This document shows positions 14,820 to 23,049 of a DNA stretch of 64,000 nt, in pieces (the first letter of the stretch is position 1; every line of letters starts with the position of its first letter). The stretch is taken from NCBI RefSeq assembly GCF_011043735.1, contig NZ_JAAKGV010000016.1, positions 62,001 to 126,000 on the forward strand, given 5' to 3'. The translations under genes and the position numbers were made by a program. This DNA is from Methylobacterium sp. DB0501. Lineage in GTDB: Bacteria; Pseudomonadota; Alphaproteobacteria; Rhizobiales; Beijerinckiaceae. Below the pieces are notes generated by a model, which made no database searches, was not told where the DNA came from, and saw only the letters and a program-made list of their open reading frames with translations.

Positions 14820-17153
14820 TCAGATCGGATGCGCCGAATGCCCGGTCGGCTCGCGCCGGTCGGTCTTCGGGCCGCCGGCCTCCGGCCGGATCCGCACCGG
14901 CACCGATTTCGCCGCCGGCGTCTTCGAATGCACGTCGTGGTGCGAGAGCGCCATCAGCGGGTTCATCTCGGGGTAATAGGCGCCCAGGCAGCCGTCCGGC
15001 AGCGAGAACGGCGTCACCGTGAGGCCGGTCACCACCCGCTCGATCCCGTCCCCGGCATCGCCGACGAGGGAGACGACCTGGCCCTCGGCGAGGCCGGCCC
15101 GGCGGATCTCGTCGGGGTTCATCAGGAGCACGTCGCGGGTGCCCTCGATCCCGCGCAGGCGGTCGCTGTAGCCGTAGATCGTGGTGTTGAACTGGTCGTT
15201 CGACCGCATGGTGATCAGCCGGTAGCGACCGGGCTCGTCCTGGAATCCCGTCGCCGACAGCATCGCGGGCGCGGTGAACTCGGCCTTTCCGCTCTCGGTC
15301 TTCCAGATCCGCTCGCGGGCCGAGTTGCCGCGGTAGAACCCGCCCGGGATCCAGAGACGGTCGTTGAAGTCGTGGAACTCTTCCCGGTAGGTCTTGGCGA
15401 TCTCGTCGCGGATCAGGCCGTAATCGCCGACCCACTCGTCCCACCGGACCTTCGGGTTCGGCGCCAGCGTCGCCTTGGCCAGGCCGGCCACGATCGCGAC
15501 CTCGGACTTCAGGAAGTCGCTCGCCGGGGTGCGCCGGCCGAGCGAGCCGTAGATGCAGCTGAACGTGTCCTCGATGCTCACCGCCTGCGGTCCCGACGCC
15601 TGGCGGTCCTCCTCGGTGCGGCCGAGGCAGGGCAGCAGGTAGGCGATCTCCCCGTTGACGAGGTGCGAGCGGTTGAGCTTGGTCGCGACCTGGACGGTCA
15701 GGCGCATCCGCGTCCAGGCCTTCTCCATCCGGTCCTGGTCGGGGATCGCCCGCACGAAGTTGCCGCCCAGCCCGATGAAGCTGCGCACGTCGCCCGACAG
15801 GATGCCCTCGCAGGCCTCGACGGTGTTGACGCCCTTGTCCCGCGGCGGCTCGAAGCCGAACTGCTCGGCGATCCGGTCGAGGGGCACCAGCTCCGGCTTC
15901 TCCGAGATGCCGACGGTGCGCTGGCCCTGGACGTTGGAATGGCCCCGCACCGGCGACACGCCGGTGCCGTCGCGGCCGATATTGCCCCTGAGGAGCAACA
16001 GGTTGACGACCATCGCGACGTTCTCGAAGCCGTTGACGTGCTGCGTCAGCCCCATGCCGTAGAAGGCGCAGGTACGCTCGGCCTCGACATAGACCTGCCC
16101 CGCCGCCTCGATGTCGGCGCGGCCGATGCCGGATTCGCGCTCGATCTCCTCCCAGGACGTCGCCCGGACCTTCGCCTCGAATTCCTCCAACCCGGTCGTG
16201 TGCTGGGCGATGAAGTCGACGTCGAGGACGCGCGTGCCCTTCGCCTTGGCGGCGTCGTCGGCGTTGAAGACGTGCTTGCACAGGCCGAGAATCACCGCGA
16301 TGTCGCCGCCGGGCCGGACCTGATGGTACTGCGCGCTGATCGGCGTCGCCTTGCGGGTCAGCATCTCGACCGGGCTCTGCGGGTTGGTGAAGCTCTCGAG
16401 CCCCCGCTCACGCACCGGGTTGAAGGTGATGATCTTCACGCCCCGCTTCGAGGCCTCCTGCAGCGGGTGCAGGAACCGCGGCGAGTTGGTGCCGGTGTTC
16501 TGGCCGAAGAAGAACATCGCGTCGCATTTCGACAGATCGTCGAACACGACCGTGCCGACGCTGGCGCCGATCACCTGCTTCAGCGCCACGGACGTCGTCT
16601 CGTGGCACATGTTGGAGGAGTCGGGCAGATTGTTGTTGCCGTAGAGCCGGGCGAACAGCGCGTAGAGATACGAGGTCTCGAGGCTGGCGCGACCGGACGA
16701 GTAGAACACCACCGATTTCGGATCGAGGCGGCGCAGCTCGGCGCCGATCTCGCGGAACGCCTCGTCCCAGCCGCAAGCGAGGTAGCGGTCGCTGGCGCGG
16801 TCGTAGCGCATCGGGTGGGTGAGGCGGCCCAGCTGCTCGAGATCGTAGTCGCTCCAGCCGCGCAGCTCGGTCAGCGTGTGCTTGGCCAGAATCTCGGGCG
16901 TGCAGCGCCGGGTGGTCAGCTCCCACAGGGTCGCCTTGGCGCCGTTCTCGCAGAACTCGAAGGGATGGTAGTTCGCCGGCTTCGCCCAGGAGCACGAGGT
17001 GCACATGAAGCCTTTCGGCTTGTTCTGGCGAAACAGGGTCTCGGTGGCGAGCGGCGTCGCCCATTCCTTGCCGAACACCTCGGCGATGCCGCGCACCGAA
17101 CCCCAGCCGCCGGCCGGGCTGTCGTAATGGACCGTGTTCTCCTCGCCCGACAT
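14820..17153 (-). CDS. FdhF/YdeP-family molybdopterin oxidoreductase
   Basis: A 777-residue protein of the formate-dehydrogenase-alpha-like YdeP family. The N-terminus carries FMCTSCSWAKPANYHP with Cys51 and Cys54. The molybdopterin domains follow with FYSSGRASLETSY, FFFGQNTGTNSPR and GNIGRDGTGVSPVRGHSN. The C-terminal cofactor-binding domain contains RLITMRSNDQFNTTIYGY. Members bind bis-MGD, but the substrate is unknown; E. coli YdeP is linked to acid tolerance. The start at 17153 follows GGGAGAA. No accessory FdhD or iron-sulfur subunit is adjacent. Confidence 0.88.
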   Translation of the reverse strand: MSGEENTVHYDSPAGGWGSVRGIAEVFGKEWATPLATETLFRQNKPKGFMCTSCSWAKPANYHPFEFCENGAKATLWELTTRRCTPEILAKHTLTELRGWSDYDLEQLGRLTHPMRYDRASDRYLACGWDEAFREIGAELRRLDPKSVVFYSSGRASLETSYLYALFARLYGNNNLPDSSNMCHETTSVALKQVIGASVGTVVFDDLSKCDAMFFFGQNTGTNSPRFLHPLQEASKRGVKIITFNPVRERGLESFTNPQSPVEMLTRKATPISAQYHQVRPGGDIAVILGLCKHVFNADDAAKAKGTRVLDVDFIAQHTTGLEEFEAKVRATSWEEIERESGIGRADIEAAGQVYVEAERTCAFYGMGLTQHVNGFENVAMVVNLLLLRGNIGRDGTGVSPVRGHSNVQGQRTVGISEKPELVPLDRIAEQFGFEPPRDKGVNTVEACEGILSGDVRSFIGLGGNFVRAIPDQDRMEKAWTRMRLTVQVATKLNRSHLVNGEIAYLLPCLGRTEEDRQASGPQAVSIEDTFSCIYGSLGRRTPASDFLKSEVAIVAGLAKATLAPNPKVRWDEWVGDYGLIRDEIAKTYREEFHDFNDRLWIPGGFYRGNSARERIWKTESGKAEFTAPAMLSATGFQDEPGRYRLITMRSNDQFNTTIYGYSDRLRGIEGTRDVLLMNPDEIRRAGLAEGQVVSLVGDAGDGIERVVTGLTVTPFSLPDGCLGAYYPEMNPLMALSHHDVHSKTPAAKSVPVRIRPEAGGPKTDRREPTGHSAHPI

Positions 17154-17230
17154 GCTGGTTCTCCCGGCGGCGAAGGAACGGCCGCCGACAGGGAACCCGC
17201 CGGGATTGGGTAAGTTCGCCGGGTTCCGCG

Positions 17231-17698
17231 TCAGCCGCCCTGGGCGTTGCGCCGCAGCCGCACCAGGGCCCGGTCGAGGGCACCCAGGAAGGCGGATCGG
17301 TCCTTCGCCGAGAACGGCTTCGGGCCGCCGGTGACCGCGCCGGCCTCGCGCAGGGACTGCATCAGGTCGCGGGTGGCGAGCGCCATGCCGACGGAGGACT
17401 CGGTGAAGGCCTTGCCGGTGGGGCCGAGCACGCTGGCGCCGGCCTTCACGCAGCGGCTCGCCAGCGGCACGTCGGCGGTGACGACCACCGCCTGCGGGCC
17501 GGCCCGCTCGGCGATCCAGTCGTCGGCGGCGTCGAACTTGTCCGAGACGATCACCCGCTCGATCCACGGCTCGCGCGGCACGGTCAGGAAGGCGTTGGCC
17601 ACCACCACGACGTGAGCGCCGTGACGCCCGGCGACGCGGTAGATCTCGTCCTTCACCGGGCAGGCATCGGCATCGACGTAGACGGTGATCCCCGGCAT
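17231..17698 (-). CDS. YaiI/YqxD family protein (UPF0178, DUF188)
   Basis: A 155-residue protein starting MPGITVYVDADACPVKDEIY, the hallmark of UPF0178. It also has VVVTADVPLASRCVKAGA and a basic C-terminus typical of the family. The fold resembles PIN nucleases, with acidic residues DADACPVKDE near the N-terminus, but the function is unproven. It lies 5 bp after a 63-residue gene on the same strand and 77 bp before the molybdopterin oxidoreductase, so the three may share a transcript. Confidence 0.88.
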   Translation of the reverse strand: MPGITVYVDADACPVKDEIYRVAGRHGAHVVVVANAFLTVPREPWIERVIVSDKFDAADDWIAERAGPQAVVVTADVPLASRCVKAGASVLGPTGKAFTESSVGMALATRDLMQSLREAGAVTGGPKPFSAKDRSAFLGALDRALVRLRRNAQGG

Positions 17699-17703
17699 GG
17701 CCG

Positions 17704-17895
17704 TCAGGTGCCGGGGTTGAGGAAGAGGCTGTCGAATTCCGGCGGCGCGTAGTTCCGGCCGGTGATGTCGGTGATGACGACGTGATCGTGGCCGTCGGCC
17801 TCGAGTTCCTGCGCCTTCTCCAGGGCCTCCTCGGGCGAGGTGCGCTGGTGCGAGAGCGGGCCGTTGGCGGTGTGGGCGGTCACGACGAGGTGCAT
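17704..17895 (-). CDS. Conserved small hypothetical protein
   Basis: A 63-residue protein, MHLVVTAHTANGPLSHQRTS at its start and DHVVITDITGRNYAPPEF near its end. The ATG at 17895 has AAGGA six bases upstream; another ATG at 17901 sits too close to that site. The pattern resembles short uncharacterised alphaproteobacterial proteins, but no function is recognised. It is first in a probable operon with the UPF0178 gene, which begins 5 bp after its stop. Confidence 0.6.
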   Translation of the reverse strand: MHLVVTAHTANGPLSHQRTSPEEALEKAQELEADGHDHVVITDITGRNYAPPEFDSLFLNPGT

Positions 17896-18055
17896 TGTCA
17901 TCCTTGGTTGAGGGCTCGCGGGCTTATCGCACGAGACGATGCGAAGAGGCGAGCACCCAGGGCGAGGCCCACCCGGGCAGGGGAGGGCGGCGGCCCGGCC
18001 AAGGTCGCGGATGAGGGTTAACGGTGTGTTGACGGGGCAGGAGGGGCGCGCGGCT

Positions 18056-18147
18056 TGAACCCTCCCCCGTCCCAAGTCGGGCCTGCCCGACTTGGGCACG
18101 TCGATCCGGGCCTCGAGCAAGCCCGAGGTCCGTGGGGGGAGGGTTCA
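18056..18147. repeat. Nested extragenic palindrome
   Basis: The outer arms TGAACCCTCCCCC (18056-18068) and GGGGGAGGGTTCA (18135-18147) are perfect complements. Inside lies a second perfect palindrome, CCCAAGTCGGGC-CT-GCCCGACTTGGG (18071-18096), then a smaller CCTCG/CGAGG stem. The whole 92-bp element can fold as a two- or three-armed hairpin. It lies between the small-gene operon and the polysaccharide locus. A similarly built element lies near 31876-31930. Confidence 0.65.
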
Positions 18148-18176
18148 TCCCGTGCTCTATGCGCGCATCGGCCACC

Positions 18177-19334
18177 TCACGCCGCCGTCGCCGCTACCCC
18201 GCGACCGGCTTCCGCCAGCGCCGCCTGGTAGACCGCGACGTAGCGGGCCGCGACGCCCGACCAGCGGTAATCCGACAGGTCCTCGCCGCCCCGCGCGGTC
18301 TCGCCCCGCGCCAGGCGGTCGTAGGCGCCCCGGATTGCCCCGGCGGCGGTCTCAGGTTCCGCGAAATCCGCCAGCGTGATCAAGGGGTGGCGTTCCTTAA
18401 GCCAAGCGAAGGCGTCGTTGGGATGGGCCACCGGGACGAGCCCGGCGCTCAGGGCCTCGATCAGCGCGATGCCGAAGCCCTCGTATTCCGAGGCCGACAC
18501 GAACAGGCTCGATTGGCCGATCAGCTCGCGGATCGCCGGAGCATCGAGCCCGGTATGCAGGGTGACCGCGCCGGTGAGGCCCATCCGGTCGATCTCGTCA
18601 GTCAGCGCCCCGGCGGTGACGTCGGAGGGCATCCCGACGATCCGCAGGCGCCAGTCCGGGCCCTCGGCGTTGAGCACCCGCAGGGTCGCGAGCAGGCGGT
18701 CGAGGCGCTTGTTGCGGGCGAAGCGGCCGATCGTCAGGAGCGCGGGCCGCGGCTCCGGCGCGGCGGCGCCGGCGAACTTGTCGAGGTCGACGCCGTTCTG
18801 GATGACCTCGACGCCCCCCGGGGCGATGCCGGCGAACAGCCGCGCGTCGCTGTCGCTGCAGGCGACGATCGCCTCGTAGCCGCGCACGCTCATCCGGGTC
18901 GGGCCCTCGAACCACAGCTTCTTCAGCCGCGAATGCGCGCTCGTATGGAAGAAGCCGCCATGGGTCGTCGCCACCATCGGCCGGCGATGGATCGGACGGG
19001 CCAGCGCGAAGGCGTCGAAGAAGAAGTCGATGGCGTGGACGTGGACGAGGTCGGCGTCGCCGAGATGCCGGAACACCGACGGGGCGACGGGGTAGCGGGG
19101 CGAGCCGAAGAACGGGATCCGTTCGATGTCGATCCCCTCCAGAATCTCCCGCGCCGGCAGCCGCGCCTCGGGCGCCGAGAACAGCCGGTCGAGGGTCAGC
19201 ACCCGGACCTTGTGGCCGAGGCGGGCCTGCTCGCGGGCGAGGTTGGCGACGAAATCCTCGAGCCCGCCGCGGTTGGGCAGGAACTGGCGGACCACGTGCA
19301 GGATCGACAGGGGCGCGGCCGGCATCGTCGTCAC
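18177..19334 (-). CDS. GT4-family glycosyltransferase
   Basis: A 385-residue GT-B fold glycosyltransferase. The N-terminal half has the acceptor-side motif FLPNRGGLEDFVANLAREQ and VHVHAIDFFF. The C-terminal donor half has LLTIGRFARNKRLDRLLATL and the GT4 signature SASEYEGFGIALIEALSAG. It should transfer a sugar from a nucleotide donor onto a lipid-linked glycan at the inner face of the membrane. It is 7 bp after a GH5 gene, which in turn is 1 bp after a flippase gene on the same strand, so the three form an operon. Confidence 0.9.
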   Translation of the reverse strand: MTTMPAAPLSILHVVRQFLPNRGGLEDFVANLAREQARLGHKVRVLTLDRLFSAPEARLPAREILEGIDIERIPFFGSPRYPVAPSVFRHLGDADLVHVHAIDFFFDAFALARPIHRRPMVATTHGGFFHTSAHSRLKKLWFEGPTRMSVRGYEAIVACSDSDARLFAGIAPGGVEVIQNGVDLDKFAGAAAPEPRPALLTIGRFARNKRLDRLLATLRVLNAEGPDWRLRIVGMPSDVTAGALTDEIDRMGLTGAVTLHTGLDAPAIRELIGQSSLFVSASEYEGFGIALIEALSAGLVPVAHPNDAFAWLKERHPLITLADFAEPETAAGAIRGAYDRLARGETARGGEDLSDYRWSGVAARYVAVYQAALAEAGRGVAATAA

Positions 19335-19341
19335 TCGGGCT

Positions 19342-20364
19342 CTAGCGTTCGCAGGACGGTTCGGCCCGGGCGGCGGCCTGCAAGGCAGCCACGACCGGGG
19401 CGTTGGCCCCGCCGGGATCGAGCTTGAGGGGGTAATCCGGCGCCCACAGCTCGCCGGCGGCCCAGGCGGTCCAGCCGACCCATTGCTGGGGATTGCGGTT
19501 GAGGTGGTCGAGCACCGCCCGCAACCGCTCCGGGCAGCCCTTGCGGCTCGAGGCGCCGACCTCGCCGAGAAAGGCGCGGCGCCCGTTCCGGGCGAGCCAG
19601 TCGGTCATCCGCTCCACCGCCTGCAGGGCGTCGGCGCCGCGGCTGCACTCGGCATGGGTGCCGGAGAAGTCGGCATCGAGGTACTGGTGCACCTCGTAGG
19701 CGACGTTCTTGCCCGGATCGACCACCCCGAGCATGACCGCAGCGTTGTTGCCCGTCGGCAGGTCGGCGGTCCAGCTATGCGCCCCGGTCCAGCCGGAGCC
19801 CGGCACCAGCGCCAGCTGCCTGGCGCCCGTCTCGCGGATCGCCGCGAGGGCGGCATTGGCCGAGACCAGCCAGCGCGCCGCCGGGATGTCGTGCGGCTCG
19901 TTCATCAGCCCGAACACCACCGAGGCGTCGCCGCGGAAATGCCGCGCCAGGCGCTGCCAGACATCCGCGAAGGCCTCCGGCGTCACCATCTCGGAATCGA
20001 CCCGCGCCTTGCCGTGATAGGCGTAGTTGTGCAGGTCGATCACCGTGCGCATCCCGGCTTGGCTCGCGGCCGAGACCGCGGCGTCGAGGCGGGCGAGCTC
20101 GTCCGGGTCGAGGGGCTGTCGCAGGGCCGGCTGCAGCCGCTCCCAGCGGATCGGCAGCCGCATCGCCGTGAGGCCGAGGGCCGCGAACCGGCGGATCGTG
20201 TCGGCGGAGGGATAGAGGTAGTCGAAGCCGTAGCGCCCCGGCACGGTGCCGAACTCGGCCCCGCTGATGTTGACCCCGCGCAGGCACAGGGATGCCGCGG
20301 CGGACGGGAGAGCGAGGATCGGGCCGGCACAGGCCAGGACGGCGAGGGTGAGGAGGCGGCGCAT
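19342..20364 (-). CDS. Secreted glycoside hydrolase family 5
   Basis: A 340-residue protein with an N-terminal signal peptide (MRRLLTLAVLACAGPILALP) and a GH5 (cellulase-like) barrel. Recognised stretches are RGVNISGAEFG, AMRLPIRWERLQP, IDLHNYA, the acid/base Glu156 in GLMNEPHD, EVHQYLD, and the nucleophile Glu267 in FLGEVGAS. It probably cuts beta-linked polysaccharide in the periplasm or outside. The ATG at 20364 is 1 bp past the stop of the flippase gene, implying translational coupling. Such an enzyme within an export operon may trim or release the exported polymer. Confidence 0.88.
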   Translation of the reverse strand: MRRLLTLAVLACAGPILALPSAAASLCLRGVNISGAEFGTVPGRYGFDYLYPSADTIRRFAALGLTAMRLPIRWERLQPALRQPLDPDELARLDAAVSAASQAGMRTVIDLHNYAYHGKARVDSEMVTPEAFADVWQRLARHFRGDASVVFGLMNEPHDIPAARWLVSANAALAAIRETGARQLALVPGSGWTGAHSWTADLPTGNNAAVMLGVVDPGKNVAYEVHQYLDADFSGTHAECSRGADALQAVERMTDWLARNGRRAFLGEVGASSRKGCPERLRAVLDHLNRNPQQWVGWTAWAAGELWAPDYPLKLDPGGANAPVVAALQAAARAEPSCER

Positions 20365-20365
20365 C

Positions 20366-21733
20366 TTACTCGGCCGCCTGCGGGGCGATCTGGGCAGGGG
20401 CGATCTGGGCGGCGGGCGTCCAGGCCCGGCGGGTGAAGAAGGCGGTGGCCCGGCTGTCGACGTTCCAGTGCCGGCGCACCCAGCGGGCGAGCACCAGGTT
20501 GATGACGACCGTCCAGCCCACATTCGCCACCGCGACGCCGAGGATGCCGAACGGCACCGCCACGAGGCAGAGCAGCACCGCGTAGACGGAGAACAGCACA
20601 GCGTTGCTGACCAGGATGTAGCGCTCGCCGCCGCCGATCGTCAGCAGCGTGGCGCCGGGCCCGAAGAACGCGATGACGACCGAGGACAGGCTGAGCACCA
20701 TCAGCACGTCGGTATGGGCGGCGAAATCCGGCTTGAACAGCGCGAGGGCGAAGGGCGCCCCGACCGCCATCACCACGGCGCCCGCCGCGGAGATCGCGAA
20801 GCTCGCCAGCGACAGCCGGCCGACCAGCCGCTGGGCGCCCTCGCGGTCGCGGGCCTGGAAGTGGCTGGCGATCATCGGCATGCTGACCGTGTCGATCGCC
20901 GCGCTCGGCAGGTTGACCAGCGTCGCGTAGCGAAGCGCCACGAAGTAGAACGCCGCCTGCTCCATGCCGAGCAACGCCCCGACGATCACGGTCTCGAGGA
21001 AGGCCGTCACCGCCACCATCACGTTGTTGGCGGTGAAGAGCAGGCTCTCGCCGCCCCAGGCCGGCCCCTTCCCCGGGTGGCGGAAGCCGCCGTACCAGGA
21101 ATCCCAGCCGTGATGCGCGGCGAGGTGCCAGGCCTGGTACAGCGTCATCGCGAGCAGGAGGCCGAGCACGATCTCCATCGCCGCGGTGGCGCCGGTCAGC
21201 AGGCCGGCGAGCGAGGCGCCCCAGAGCACCACCGAGCAGGCGCCGCGCCAGACCACCTCGCGCGGCAGCAGCGCCAGCCAGATCCGGCCGTGGATGCGGA
21301 AGTAGCTCTGCAGGTACTCGGCGACCGCGAACACCGCCGCGAAGGCGCAGGCGAGGTGGAGCCGGTGATAGGGATCCGGCAGCGCGTCCTCGGCGACGAA
21401 CACCACCGCGCACAGGCCCAGCATCAGCGCGACGGCACCGGCGAGCCAGCCGAGATTGTAGCGCACCAGCGCGTCGTTGTGCGGCGTCACGCCGTCCTGC
21501 GCGCGGTAATGCTTGAGCACGAGGTTCTGCTGGCCGAGCGCCGCGATCAGCCCGAGTCCGCTGCCCAGCGTGAACAGGAAGACGTAGACGCCGTACTCGT
21601 AGGTGGTGAGGAGCCGGCTCGCCACGAGCAGCATCACGAAGCCGAGCATCGCGCTGGCGATCCGTGCCACGAAGGCCGAAGCGAATTGCTGCGAGCGGCC
21701 CGACCGGCGCAGCCGCGCGACGAGTGTCAGCAT
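20366..21733 (-). CDS. Wzx-like oligosaccharide flippase
   Basis: A 455-residue, highly hydrophobic protein with about 12-14 membrane segments, matching the MATE/MOP polysaccharide-export superfamily. Typical features are SRLLTTYEYGVYVFLFTLGS near the N-terminus and AAFYFVALRYATLVNLPSAA in the centre. It should move lipid-linked repeat units across the inner membrane. The C-terminal tail has a short repeat (QIAPAQIAPQ). It is the first gene of the operon with the GH5 and GT4 genes. Confidence 0.85.
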   Translation of the reverse strand: MLTLVARLRRSGRSQQFASAFVARIASAMLGFVMLLVASRLLTTYEYGVYVFLFTLGSGLGLIAALGQQNLVLKHYRAQDGVTPHNDALVRYNLGWLAGAVALMLGLCAVVFVAEDALPDPYHRLHLACAFAAVFAVAEYLQSYFRIHGRIWLALLPREVVWRGACSVVLWGASLAGLLTGATAAMEIVLGLLLAMTLYQAWHLAAHHGWDSWYGGFRHPGKGPAWGGESLLFTANNVMVAVTAFLETVIVGALLGMEQAAFYFVALRYATLVNLPSAAIDTVSMPMIASHFQARDREGAQRLVGRLSLASFAISAAGAVVMAVGAPFALALFKPDFAAHTDVLMVLSLSSVVIAFFGPGATLLTIGGGERYILVSNAVLFSVYAVLLCLVAVPFGILGVAVANVGWTVVINLVLARWVRRHWNVDSRATAFFTRRAWTPAAQIAPAQIAPQAAE

Positions 21734-22104
21734 CGTGTCGGTCGCCTCTCGGTGGAGCCCGCGCCGCGAGCGGCCGGGGGCGGCGCGCCGCGCCCGCCAC
21801 GTCTCACGGGTAGCAGCGATCCCCTATCGGGACTTTAACGCGACCCCGTGCCTTGGCCCGATTGCCGCTCAATCATCACGAAGACTGGCCTAAGACGACA
21901 AGCTTAGCCTTTGGCATGATCAGGCCCGGCGGCTTGTCGGTATCTGTCAAAGGCGGCATTAACCTTGTGCGGAGTTAAGTCTGCATCTCTGCGTCGGGCG
22001 GGTGCATTGACTGGGCGAGGGGGCCATCCCGCCGGGACTTCTTTACCGGTGCCGACGATGGTCTTGCCTCGACACGGATCATCCAACCGATTGGGAAGCC
22101 TCCC
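21734..22104. other. Divergent promoter region of the polysaccharide locus
   Basis: About 370 bp between the flippase (minus) and WecB-like (plus) genes, somewhat richer in A and T than its surroundings (about 21820-21970). It must hold promoters for both directions. No well-matched -35/-10 pair or clear dyad was recognised, and no gene is seen. Confidence 0.45.
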
Positions 22105-22914
22105 ATGCCTGACCGCGCCCTCGATACGGCGCCCGGAGCTGCGAGCGTCGACCGGCTCGACCTCGAGGGCGTCAGCGTCAGCGACATCACCCGCGACGAG
22201 CTGTTCGGGCGCCTGCGCGACGCCCTCGACCGGCGCACGCAGCTCTGCCTCGGCTTCTGCAACGCCAACATGCTGCTGAAGGCCCTGTGCACTCCCGCCT
22301 ACGCGGCGGCGTTGCGCAGCTTCGTCCTCGTCAGCGACGGGCTCGGCATCGACCTGTGCTCGCTGCTGTTCCGCGGCCGCTCGTTCCGGCAGAACCTCAA
22401 CGGCACCGACCTCGTCCCGGCCTTCCTCGCCGCCGAGACGGGGCCGCGCACGCTGTTCCTGCTCGGGGCGAAGCCCGGCATCGCCGAGGCGGCGGCGCGC
22501 AACCTGGCGCTGCTCTATCCGCAGCACCGGATCGTCGGCGTGCGGCACGGCTACTTCGCGCCGGGCGAGACCGACGCCGTCCTGGCCGAGATCAACGCCG
22601 CCTCGCCCGACATCCTCCTCGTCGCCCTCGGCAACCCGGCCCAGGAGGCGTTCATCGCCGAGAACGCGAGCCGAATCGACGCGCGGCTGCTGCTGGGGGT
22701 CGGCGCCCTCCTCGACTACACCGCCGGCGCGGCGGTTCGCGCGCCTGCGGCGTTCCGCCTCATGCGGCTCGAATGGGTATTCCGTCTCCTGCGCGAGCCG
22801 CGCCGCCTCGGGCGCCGCTATACCGTCGATATCGTGGTGTTCCTGGCGACGATCCTGCGCCTGCGGCTGGCGAGCCTGGGGCGGGGCCGCCCGGTCCGCG
22901 TCGCCCGCTCGTGA
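22105..22914 (+). CDS. WecB/TagA/CpsF family glycosyltransferase (GT26)
   Basis: A 269-residue protein of the WecB/TagA/CpsF family, which adds N-acetylmannosaminuronate or a related sugar to a lipid-linked intermediate. Family landmarks are CFCNANML-like FCNANMLLKAL, VSDGLGIDL with the proposed catalytic Asp, NGTDLVPAFL, FLLGAKPG and LLVALGNPAQEAFI. It starts the rightward half of the polysaccharide locus and is followed after 135 bp by the double hydrolase. Confidence 0.9.
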   Translation: MPDRALDTAPGAASVDRLDLEGVSVSDITRDELFGRLRDALDRRTQLCLGFCNANMLLKALCTPAYAAALRSFVLVSDGLGIDLCSLLFRGRSFRQNLNGTDLVPAFLAAETGPRTLFLLGAKPGIAEAAARNLALLYPQHRIVGVRHGYFAPGETDAVLAEINAASPDILLVALGNPAQEAFIAENASRIDARLLLGVGALLDYTAGAAVRAPAAFRLMRLEWVFRLLREPRRLGRRYTVDIVVFLATILRLRLASLGRGRPVRVARS

Positions 22915-23049
22915 GCCTGCGGGAGGTCGGCCCAGGGCCGATCGAGCGGTTTTCCAGGTGACAATACAGGAAACAACAAGACATAAAACAATCGACCGGA
23001 GCAACGCGCTCGGGCGTTGCCCGGCGCCGGTGAAGGGGGAAGAGGTAAG

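Noticed and set aside
14748..17213. 821-residue plus-strand frame opposite the molybdopterin oxidoreductase
   Set aside because: Antisense shadow with no domain; the minus-strand protein is a clear YdeP-family member.
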